The notes under the pieces: model-generated
The model's input: only the letters and a program-made list of their open reading frames with translations
Database searches by the model: none
Told to the model about the DNA's origin: nothing
Shown here: piece after piece, positions 46,681 to 55,780 of the stretch
How the letters are laid out: each line of letters starts with the position of its first letter
Position numbering within the stretch: position 1 is the stretch's first letter
Position numbers and translations under genes: made by a program
From: Miscanthus floridulus
Lineage: Eukaryota > Streptophyta > Magnoliopsida > Poales > Poaceae
DNA: 64,000 bases
Assembly: GCF_019320115.1 (NCBI RefSeq)
Contig: NC_089584.1
Coordinates: 104,833,111 to 104,897,110 of the forward strand
Direction of reading: 5' to 3'

Positions 46681-47784
46681 GGTGCGCTGGGAGACGAGAC
46701 GTACCTGACCCCGGGCGTCCAGGCGCGGCCGCCCAGGCTCAACATGGCGGAGGCGCGGATGGAGGCCGAGGCGGTCATGTTCGGGTTCCTGGACGCGTTG
46801 TTCGAGTCCACGGGGATCGACCCGCGCCGCGACGTGCGCATCCTCATCGTCAACTGCAGCCTCTTCAACCCGACGCCGTCGCTGGCATCCATGATCATCA
46901 ACCACTACAGGATGTGCGAGGACGTCAAGTCGTTCAACCTCGGTGGCATGGGGTGCAGCGCCGGCCTCATCGCCATCGACCTCGCCAAGGACATGCTCCA
47001 GGCGAACCCGAGCTCGTACGCCGTCGTGCTCAGCACCGAGAACATCACCCTCAACTGGTACTTCGGCAACGACCGCTCCATGCTCCTCTCCAACTGCATC
47101 TTCCGCATGGGCGGCGCGGCGGCGCTGCTGTCCAACAAGCGCGCGGACACCGGGCGCGCCAAGTACCGGCTGCTCCACACGGTGCGCACACACAAGGGCG
47201 CCACCGACGAGTGCTTCAATTGCGTGTACCAGCGCGAGGACGAGGTCGGCAAGGTGGGCGTCTCCCTGGCGCGGGAGCTCATGGCAGTGGCCGGCGACGC
47301 GCTCAAGACCAACATCACCACGCTGGGGCCCCTGGTGCTGCCCCTGAGCGAGCAGCTCAAGTTCCTCAAGTCCTTGATGATGCGCCGCGTGTTCCGCGTC
47401 AAGGGCGTGCGCCCCTACATCCCGGACTTCCGCCGCGCGTTCGAGCACTTCTGCGTGCACGCCGGCGGCCGCGCGGTGCTGGAGGAGGTGCAGCGCAGCC
47501 TGAGCCTGCAGGACACGGACATGGAGCCCAGTAAGTGCGCCCTCCACCGGTTCGGCAACACCAGCAGCAGCTCGCTGTGGTACGAGCTGGCGTACGCCGA
47601 GGCCAAGGGCCGGGTGCGGCGCGGCCACCGCATGTGGCAGATCGGCTTCGGCTCCGGGTTCAAGTGCAACAGCGCCGTGTGGCGCGCGCTCCGCGACGTG
47701 CCGGCGCTGTCGTCATCGTCGACCGGCGCCGCGGCGGGGCCGGACAGGAAGGGCGCGCAGAGCAAGAGCTCTTACGTACGATGA
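46681..47784 (+). pseudogene. 3-ketoacyl-CoA synthase (KCS) C-terminal fragment in Pack-MULE B
   Basis: KCS enzymes condense malonyl-CoA with long acyl-CoA in the ER to make very-long-chain fatty acids. The frame is open from 46681 ([13 protein letters not shown]); the first ATG (46744) gives 346 residues ending at 47784. Numbered from that Met, the catalytic Cys is C71 (GGMGCSAG), His H239 (HFCVHAGG) and Asn N272 (FGNTSSSS); spacings equal those of FAE1-type enzymes. The substrate region [20 protein letters not shown] is intact. The N-terminal membrane region and about 150 residues are missing, so it should not be a normal membrane enzyme. The piece is flanked by a 26-base inverted repeat (46657-46682, 47729-47754). 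Unbroken reading suggests recent capture or selection; which is unknown. Confidence 0.92.
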
Positions 47785-48713
47785 CTGAAGGGTGAGCGCG
47801 TAGAAGATAAATAAAGGTGGGGGGTTTTCTACAAATATGCTTTGAATTTAAGGTTAAATAAATATGTATGGACTGCAGTGAACCATTTTAAAAGTTTATG
47901 GACCCAAAAAACCACTTTAAAAGTTGATGGACCCAACTAAAACCTCCTCACAGGTTAATAGATCTCTCGTGCATTTAACTCAAATATTTTTATACCTAAA
48001 ATTTTCCTCATTTATCCTATCTTACCAAATTAAAAATTAAATAAATATATATTTCAACTATTACCTCCTAATAAGTAATAGATGATCATAGCCATCTGAT
48101 CTTATTAAATGAACGGTTCATGGTTATTTAGGGTACCGCAGCAAAGCCCCTTGAGCTGAAACCTTTGCATCGAGAAGCCTACTGGTACTTCTTCAAGACG
48201 ATCGTGCTTGGGAGCGCTGATGCCATGGATCAGCCGGAGCTAGGATCTATATGCATGAAGATGGCGGACCTATTGAATAGATCATTCATAGCGGCAAATT
48301 TATTTGGTGGCAATGAGAGGGCCAACCCTTGTCCTCAGTTTTGGCAAAGGGTTCTCAAAGGAATCAGACATTACACAAGTATGCACCTGCTTCTCTTTGG
48401 CGAGCATCAATCTGACCTCCTAGCGAATGATCGCCCAGTATACTTGTGGAGATTACCCAAGACTGATGCTATGCTAATAGCTTACAATTGTTACCAGGCA
48501 TGCTCATCAGCCCAGCAGCATGATCTGCCCAAGATAACCTTGAAAGAGGTGCAAATTGGAAGCACAAGACCTCGAGGGAACTTTCAAGTCTTGGCATGGA
48601 GATCAAACATACTACCATACTACAGCCATTTTGTTGAATTGTGGGGTGCAAGCATCGTCGTCGCTGCTCCGTATATCACGCAGGAAACGGCTGATGGTTT
48701 GTGCGGCTCATAA

Positions 48714-49674
48714 GCCGGTTGATGCTATTTTGTTGCGAGAGAAAAACATTGTATCATGGCTGATAAGCCGGGCTGATAAGTTCAATCAAATAGGGGAGCT
48801 ATACTATAGCTATTCCATAATGAATTTTATACTTTTATATGTCGTATTCTATTTTGTCTCTGTACGTATGTTTTATCCATTCATTCAGTATGTAGCATTA
48901 GCACACATAGGAGGTGTTTTGCTTTGTGAATGCAACTTGGGTGTAGTGTAACCAGACAGGAGGCTGTTACGAACTGACTATTCAGGCATGTTTTGTAGCT
49001 TGCTAGAAATTCAACTCAAAAGACCCTTAAAATCTCTGCTAGTATACCATTTTCTACCCACGTGTATGACACTTAGAGCCGAAATTATTGTATGGATTCC
49101 ACTTGGATTAAAATTTCAATACGCTTGACTGACCTACAAATCAATCTAGCTCCAAGGTCACTGAACATGTAAAGGGAATCAGCGACCATTTTGTCATATT
49201 CTTTTGTCTTCCTTAATTCTTGCAAACTTTTCAACGCTGCACCGCTAGCCATTTTGGCCCTTCAGTAGTGCGTTTTTACCTTCTATACTCCCACGTTGTT
49301 CATTCTCCAGAGCTGAGTCAAAAGATCGGGGTCACAACCGACAACCCCTATCAGATGCTAAAATTGGAAGCCGTTGGATATATTCCACTGATTTAAACTT
49401 TTAAAGTTCAGAGCACTCATCAGATTGACATAAATCTGCAGTCGTTTGTTCTGCCCGTTCAAACTGTGACGCCCACAAATTCCGTGCCATCCACGTCAAA
49501 ATAAAGTCATTAGTGGCCACCATCAACCCTGAACTGTTGACTTGAGAGTATCCTTTTTTTTTGCAATGAACAATCGAGACAATTCTTTCCATTACCACCA
49601 TCAACCTCCTCCTTGCCCCAGTCTCTACTGTACCATCATCAACCTTCCCTTTTAGATATTAGATTTTCGTTGCA
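48714..49674. other. Spacer and upstream region of the next NB-ARC copy
   Basis: No gene. GGCTGATAAGCCGGGCTGATAAGTTC at 48759 resembles a unit also seen twice at 51130-51250. A T-run lies near 49555. The 49300-49670 stretch is the likely promoter side of the NB-ARC copy at 49675, but no clear TATA box was fixed. Confidence 0.45.
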
Positions 49675-51039
49675 ATGGAGCTCATCGTCTCCGCGATCAT
49701 GAGCGATCTCCTGAACAGAGCCCTGTCCAAGGCGATCCAGAGGTACAGAAGGTCCAGGGCAGAAGAGACAGAGCACAAGCTCAGGCTGCTCCAGATCGAT
49801 GCCACGGTGGAGGAGGCTCAGGGGCGGCAAATCAGCAATCAGGCCATGCTCCGGCAGCTCCAGATGCTCAGGCAAGGCATGTATCAGGGTCACCACATGC
49901 TCGACACCGTTAAGTACAGGTGCAGCGACGATGTGAGTGGTGACCTTGACCCTCTTCTTGGTTGTTGGAGGGATTCACCCTCTTCTTGGAGGGATATCCC
50001 GGCAGCCGTACAGCACGCACTTGGTTGTTGGCAGCGTGATGTTCGGGCGGCAGATGGAGATGGAGATGGAGACGGTCATCGACTTCCTGCTCCGGCCAGA
50101 CGCCCCTGGAAACGAAAATCCCGGCGTGCTTCCAATCGTTGGCGCGGCGAGGATAGGGAAGAGCACGCTTGTCGAGCACGTCTGCCTTGACGAGAGGCTG
50201 CACGGCCACTTCTCATCCGTTGTTGTCTTCACCGTGGAAGATCTTGGCACTGGAGACCTCGCTGCTTTCAGGGGCAATGCTGTGGTCAAGCACCAAGACG
50301 TCGCTGCTGCCTCGCATGGCAGTGGCAGGTCACTTGCTGTCATCGAGCTAGCCGGGGACGTGGACGATGATAGGTGGAGAAGGCTGTACTCATCGGCAGA
50401 AAGCAGTATGGGTAATGGGAACAAGATTGTGATAACAAGCAGGTCGGAGAAGATAGCTGCTCTCGGGACAGCCAGGGCTCTCAGACTGAAGGCTCTCTCC
50501 AGAGAAGCCTACTGGTACGTCTTCAGGTCGCTCGTGTTCGGAAGCGCCAACCCCGGTGGTCAACCAAGGCTGCTCGCGTCCCTGGGCATCCAGATCGCGG
50601 AGCTGCTGGACGGTTCCTTCTTGGCAGGAAACATAGCGGCGAGCTTGATGAGAGCCAACATGAACGCCGAGTTCTGGCGCAGGGTGCTGCGCTGCTTGAG
50701 AGACTACACAAGGAAACACCTGCTCATGTTTGGTGAGCGTCCTAGCCATCTTCTGCAGAAAGGCAAGTCGGTGTGCCTTTGGAGAATGCACGCGATGCAG
50801 TTACAATCTGCAACGCCTATCAGCTGCCGTTCCCCCAGGACGATGTCCCTGATGTGACTGTGCAAGATCTTCTATCAGGGCGTGTCACTCAGGAGAGGAA
50901 TTTCAGTGCGGTGGCATGGAGATCAACCATTCCGCCCTACTACACCTACTTGGTAGGCTGCGCGTCGCAGACGACGGCCGCCGGATGTTCTACGGTCAAC
51001 AAGAAACGCCCTCGGGCATGCAAGGAAGTGACCGTGTGA
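49675..51039 (+). pseudogene. CC-NB-ARC gene copy with linker deletion and 3' frameshift
   Basis: Starts MELIVSAIMSDLLNRALSKA. The first 86 codons end at a GTGAGT donor (49933); an AG at 50005 rejoins frame as PYSTHLVVGSVMFGRQ, so a 73-bp intron would restore reading. Relative to the intact copy about 100 residues of linker are missing. The NB-ARC part has the P-loop GAARIGKS, KIVITSRSEKIAALGT, ALSREAYWYVF and HLLMFGERPS. Near 50788-50796 one base is missing, moving the frame; the true tail (DAVTICNAYQLPFPQ ... AVAWRSTIPPYYTYL) is in the next frame to 51039. The first frame stops at 50857, giving a possible truncated product of about 369 residues. It may be expressed but is probably decaying. 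Confidence 0.85.
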
Positions 51040-51340
51040 CCTATAATTGGAATGAAAAGAGTAGCAGTGCTTACATGTAACCCTATACGCTATGTTCGTT
51101 TCGCTGAAAAAGAAAAAAAACACTATATAACAGCTAATAAACCAGACTGATAAGTTCATTTCGCTAAAAAGGCAGGCTAAAAAGTACTAATCGCTAATTT
51201 ATTCTAAGAAAAAAACACTATATAACAGCTAATAAACCAGGCTGATAAGTTCTAAGCAAGTAGTGTACGAGTATAATCATGTAGTACGGTTTCGATCAGG
51301 CTTTTTTTTTTAAAACCTCTCATCTGGCACAGGACAACAT
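51040..51340. repeat. MITE-like remnant with two direct copies
   Basis: AACACTATATAACAGCTAAT followed by AAACCAGRCTGATAAGTTC occurs at about 51118-51160 and 51213-51255. A CGTTTCGCTGAAAAAG/TTCATTTCGCTAAAAAGG pair flanks it. It resembles Tourist/hAT-type MITE ends, but boundaries are unclear. Confidence 0.4.
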
Positions 51341-51349
51341 ACCAAATTT

Positions 51350-51783
51350 CATGGATGCAAGTTGCCATCCCTCTCAGGCGCGTCCTCAGGGCATAGCCAC
51401 ATAGGACACTCCAGCCTCAGACAGCATCTAACGATTCACGAAAATCTTTACAAGGACCTATAGGCTATAGCTGCTAAACCTGAACTGTATTCACATAAAA
51501 AAAAAACATATCACAGACCGCACAAAGATAAAAACAAAGGCAAGCAGGGGTGAAAAAACATGCTAGGATTGCTGATCTTCAACAAAATGGTAAAGCTAGC
51601 CTACAAAATTAGAGGCTAATTCTGATAAACAACTCCGGTATACATAGTCCAGTACCACATAATCAAAGAAAGCCACACGCAACATCATTATTTGTTCCGT
51701 TTAAACCGTGGCACAGGAATTTAATGTCGGACAAAATTTAAAGATGACAACAGCAGACAATCTAATGCTCGATTGTGCAACCT
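51350..51783 (-). other. Probable 3' UTR of the RGG gene
   Basis: AT-rich sequence directly after the stop codon of the minus-strand gene, with no other gene. A diverged copy of 51355-51615 sits at 23284-23545, which supports it being an old genic flank. Confidence 0.55.
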
Positions 51784-54578
51784 TCACTTCCCACCAAGGT
51801 TTGGGAATTGAGCTTGATCTTCAATGGATGGAGCAGCAGCTGGGCCACGATGGTATCCCCCTCCATATCCACCTCTAAAACCACCACGCTCCCCGCGGCC
51901 CCTTCCGCGACCACGGCCACCATAATACCTTTCTCCTTCAGCAGGTTTCAGGAACTCATTGATGCTCACCGACTGCACCCCAAGATTTTAACAATTATCA
52001 CATCAGCACCCAGGTGTTTTCCAACTAAGCATTAATCACAAAGCAACATATAACATAATATTAACCAAAAAACACCATGGACCTGACACAATCCTATTGG
52101 TCATTGTAGCAGGTGTATCAAGGTTGAAGGTTCAGAATACTTTGAAGTCACAAATCACAAGCTTCAAGTTTCAGAGCTAATTTATATTACAGTCCCTCTA
52201 ACTGTTTTAACAATCACCACATCAGAACCTAGGTTTTTTCCCAAATAAGCATTAATCACAAAGCAACATAACATAATAATCAAAAACACCTTGGACCTGA
52301 CAATCCTATGGGTCACTGCAGTAAGACTGTCCCCCTGTTTTTCCCCTTGTTCAGATTTTGTGTATCAAGGTTGAAGGTTCAGAATACTTAGAAGACTCAA
52401 ATCACACAATTACAGTTTCAGAGCTAATTCAGATTACAGTCCCTGTAACTATAACAGAGTCATTTGTGGGTAGGGTTAAATCCACTCAAATTCACGCATT
52501 CAATAAGAAAAGTGATAAACCAAAGAGATGTAAAACAAAATCTATCACATACAGAACAGAATCAACACACCATCCCATTTGTAAGATAGCAGCACAGAAA
52601 ACCAAGCATATGCAATTGTAGTGCAACCATATATCAGCAACTATTTTGATTTACAACTACATAGAAAAGATAAAGATGTACATACCTTCTTGGCACGCTC
52701 ATCACGCTCAGCACTTTCCTTCTTCTTATCCTTGTCAGAACCCTAAGAAAGCAAAAAAAAAAATCCATGAACACATGCAAAGCTCAGTAAACTTTAGGTA
52801 TCAAAGCATTAAATACAAGGAAACTAACCAGCTTAATGAAAACTTCATCATTTTCTTTCTTGTTTGAAAGTGGCTGCAGAGACTGCAGATCCTTATCAAC
52901 TTCAACTTTCCTCTCTTCAGCCTTCAATGCAAGTAGTGCTTTCCTCTTCTCCTCTCTTATTTTCTCAAATTCCTCCAGAGTCATCTCCTGCATAGCTGAA
53001 TATTAGAAAATAGATCGATCTGCACCAATATCATTACAGAAAAGGACAGAAAAAAGGCTTTCTCTTGTTTGAAAAAAAAAGGTGGTACATAGAAACTTTT
53101 TACCCCAGAACAGGATACCTCAGGATATGACAATGCGATTAACAAACAGTAATAACAAGATTAAAATTAGCACCTATAGAAAATTGGCTTCCCCAAAGAC
53201 ATAAACACAAAAAAGACAAAGTTACTTGTCATTGTACTTGGAACTCAAACTGGTTAACAAAGTTAAAAATTTGACAGTTCTATCCTGAGCAATTCCTAGT
53301 CTTAGACTCAAATCAAGGGCATCAGACAAACATCACAACCTGACTCTCTTACAGTCTACAATTGCAAATATTTAGACATTAAATGTACTTAAAAGTGGAT
53401 AAAATCAAATAAGCTGTTACCTTGTCCTCTTCCTTTTCTTCCTCCTCATTTGCAGCAGCATCTTTGCTATCTTTGTTCTCATCCACTGCTGGGGCGTCAT
53501 TCTGCTCACCCTGTTTCTCAGCAACAGGAGCACCCTCCTCCACCTTCAGAGCTTCCTCTGTTTCCCTAATCACACAGGATTTCATTAGTACTATTCACCT
53601 CCTGAGAGGCATAGGTCATAAAAAAAAACTACACTAAAAACAATACAGCAGCCTCCTTACTGGGCAAGAACCTCATCGGTGGCAGTGCCCCAGTTCCCAC
53701 GTCCTGCGCCATCACGCTTCATCTCATACCCACGGCCAGTCCCACTGTGGCGTTCATAGTTTCTCCGTGGTGGCCTCTCAGAATCATCACCAAACTCACC
53801 ATTCCTGTAACCACCACGTCTGCCTCCACCGCGGTACGGGGGACGAGGGCCTCTCTCCCTTTCCCCTTCAGCTCCACCAGTTACAGCACCATCCCCATAG
53901 CCTCCGCCACCATAGCCTCCACCACCATAGCCTCCCTGGAAGCCATTGGCATTGTCACCACTGAAGTCACGGTTCTGGCCATATCCCCGTCCACCTCTAC
54001 CACGTCCGCGTTCACCACGGCCAAAGCCTCCACGAGCTGATGCACCACCACCGCGTGCATCTCTCACTGAAACATGTAAAATACAAAGAGTCCAAATGAA
54101 TATTCGAGCTTTCAGGAAATGGAGGTAATAAAAAAACTATTTGATATGAACTCAGGCTGAAGAAAGGTAAAAATTCCACTTTGCAGCAGCGGAAAGCTCG
54201 CAACTTTACAAGACGCGCCATCAAAGTTTGCAACTAGCATGATGCGGCCTCAAGGATGGATAAAAATTCAGAAATATACTCTAAACATCACTAAAATGCT
54301 CGTGCAAGCCGAGGCATTTCGAAAGCTGCAAGGCGCCCAAGTGCCCAGAGAGCCAGATCTAGCACCCTGAACAATCACGACTGACCAGTCTGCGAGGGGG
54401 GAGCCGGTTTGGTCGGGAACTTGGCGGCCGCCGCAGGCTGGGCAGCCTTCCCAGCAGGCGCTGCGGCGGACTTCTTCGCCTCGGCTTTCTGAGCCGCCGC
54501 CTCCGCGGCGGCAATCAGCTGCGAGGGGTCGTCGTTGTCGTCGGCGCCGAGGAGTTCGAATGGGTTGAGGGTGGCCAT
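51784..54578 (-). CDS. RGG-type RNA-binding protein (HABP4/SERBP1/Stm1-like), six exons
   Basis: Exons on the minus strand: 54578-54386, 54066-53661, 53565-53421, 52987-52829, 52742-52686, 51972-51784, all with GT/AG borders and matching phases; 1149 bp, 382 residues. It starts MATLNPFELLGADDNDDPSQ (Stm1-like N-terminus). It has an RGG/Gly-rich region (GFGRGERGRGRGGRGYG), then ERPPRRNYERHSGTGRGYEM, an acidic segment, the HABP4/PAI-RBP1 stretch (EEFEKIREEKRKALLALKAE, ERKVEVDKDLQSLQPL), and a second RGG block (YYGGRGRGRGRGERGGFRGG) near the end. The family binds mRNA and ribosomes in the cytoplasm and nucleus and in Arabidopsis affects stress tolerance. All exons are open, so it looks functional. 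Its 3' flank is duplicated at 23284. Confidence 0.95.
51985..52455. repeat. Tandem duplication inside the last intron of the RGG gene
   Basis: Two related units of about 215-250 bp: both contain AAGCATTAATCACAAAGCAACATA, RTATCAAGGTTGAAGGTTCAGAATACTT and TTTCAGAGCTAATT in the same order (from about 51985 and 52201). The second has an extra CCCCCTGTTTTTCCCCTTG insert. It lies between exons 5 and 6 and does not touch coding sequence. Confidence 0.85.
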
Positions 54579-54800
54579 GGCAGCGGCGGCGAGGGAGACT
54601 TCAGTAGGGTCGCAAGCTACCTGATGAAGAGAGTGGATACAAGCACTAGCAGCTTCGTCGGACGTGTTGGGCCGCCATTAGAATAAAGGTGATGGGGTTT
54701 TGAGCGGCGGCGGCGGCGAGGGGCTGGAGACGGGAGGGGGAGTGTGACAAGGAGAAACCCTAGCCGCACTCCTACGCGAGCTCGTATCCTTTCGCCTCCG
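54579..54800 (-). promoter_or_regulatory. 5' leader and promoter side of the RGG gene
   Basis: GC-rich sequence with GGCGGCGGCGGC-type repeats directly upstream of the ATG (context GCTGCCATGGCC, near optimal). CT-rich CTTGTCACACTCCCCCTC-like text lies on the minus strand. No TATA box is evident, as is common in plant housekeeping genes. Confidence 0.45.
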
Positions 54801-55780
54801 TGTCGGGTTGCTGTTTTTTTTTACCATTTCTGCTCAGAAGCTCTCGAATTACGATAATAACCTTGAACCTGAGAGGTAATTGCCGATTTGGTAGCTGTTT
54901 GGCCGCGCATTTGACCCGAATTGGCGCGGCGGGGACCGGAGGGGTATATATGGAATTTCTAGGATCTGTGGTTTTCGGGACTGTGAGGCGCTCGTGGGTT
55001 CGGGAATCTGCCCATCTGGAGCCGTCGACCGCCGATTTTTTTTTTATTTTTTTAGCTTTTTTTTAAAGTTTTTCGCAATTACGTTCCAAGAGGAAAGGTT
55101 TTAGAATCTGAACCCTTAACTCGGCGCCGTATATGCTGGCGCCGAGGTAACATGTCTCAGCGCCAGCCCTCTTGGGCTCAAGAACCACGTGAAGATGACA
55201 TGGCAGGGAGCTCGGCGTCAGCCACCCTGGCGTCGAGCTCGGCGTCGTAGATCTCGGCGCCAGGGTAAATGGCACCGAGCTTGTGTTTTAACCCGGCCCC
55301 AACCTTTCTGCCCGAGCCTTCTTCCTCTTCTTTCTCCTTCCTCTCGGGTTTTTTCTCTCCCCACTTTATTCTACCTCACGAATCGGCATATTGGACCTTG
55401 GAAACTTTGATTTGATCCATAGATCTTCGAGAGCAAGGTATCCTCGCTCCCCTACTAGTTTTTTTCACATCGATTCGGTATATATTAGTCGGATTTTTCA
55501 ACCTAAGAATCATCATTACTTAGGGTTTCATTCTATCCCTCAATATTTGTATTATACAACCGTAGGATGATGCAAATGCGTGAAAAAACTAGCAAACCTA
55601 GGCGCATGTAGTTATGTTATGGGTTCATTGTTGTGCATCAAATGGGAAACCCTAGATTTAGGGTTTAATGTTAATTGCTTTTGGTTCTTAGAATAAAATT
55701 GGTTGTATTGTAGTTATGGTTCTCATTGACATTTATTTATGTTTTGATTTATATTTGTTAAATTACATCCGTTTTGTTAG

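Larger units (their letters stand above)
45564..47981. mobile_element. Pack-MULE B carrying fragments of four genes
   Basis: 2418 bp bounded by a perfect 9-bp duplication AAATATTTT (45555-45563 and 47982-47990) and inverted repeats of about 160 bp that begin GAGTTAAATGCAC; both arms share GATTCACTGCAGTCCATAC or its diverged complement. The 9-bp duplication and long TIRs define a Mutator-like element. No transposase. The GC-rich interior holds pieces of an NRT1/PTR-type transporter, a receptor-like kinase and a BAHD acyltransferase (all minus), and a 3-ketoacyl-CoA synthase (plus). It lies inside the NB-ARC copy at 44293. The TIR start resembles that of Pack-MULE A. Confidence 0.93.
45320..48140. 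mobile_element. AT-rich insertion in the NB-ARC copy that hosts Pack-MULE B
   Basis: The edges carry GCTACGGTAC (45325) and GTACCGCAGC (48134-48143), which are inverted, and each side has a hairpin AACTATTACC...AGTAATAG (about 45336 and 48056). This suggests a TIR or fold-back element that inserted first, with Pack-MULE B landing in it. Class and target duplication are not established. Confidence 0.5.
44293..48713 (+). pseudogene. CC-NB-ARC gene copy, frameshifted and interrupted by nested insertions
   Basis: Starts METLVSAVLADLVGRAISFT at 44293 and parallels the intact copy at 24112. At about 44793-44798 two extra bases relative to that copy cause a frameshift and a TGA at 44800. The next frame gives LWLENRMFGREAELERII, the P-loop GRARVGKS, HFSLIVFLGEGD and KIIVTSRSEKIAGFGT, ending near 45320 at QALSLRA. 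Coding resumes at 48141 with AKPLELKPLHREAYWYFFKT and runs to LAWRSNILPYYSHFVELWG. One extra base shifts the tail; the other frame reads CGVQASSSLLRIS like the intact copy. Between lie about 2.8 kb containing Pack-MULE B. The two edges overlap in homology to the same 20 bases of the intact gene, so it was not one simple clean insertion. Confidence 0.9.

Noticed and set aside
46618..47628. 336-codon minus-strand open frame
   Set aside because: It lies opposite the KCS fragment; GC-rich third positions keep the antisense strand open. No domain seen.
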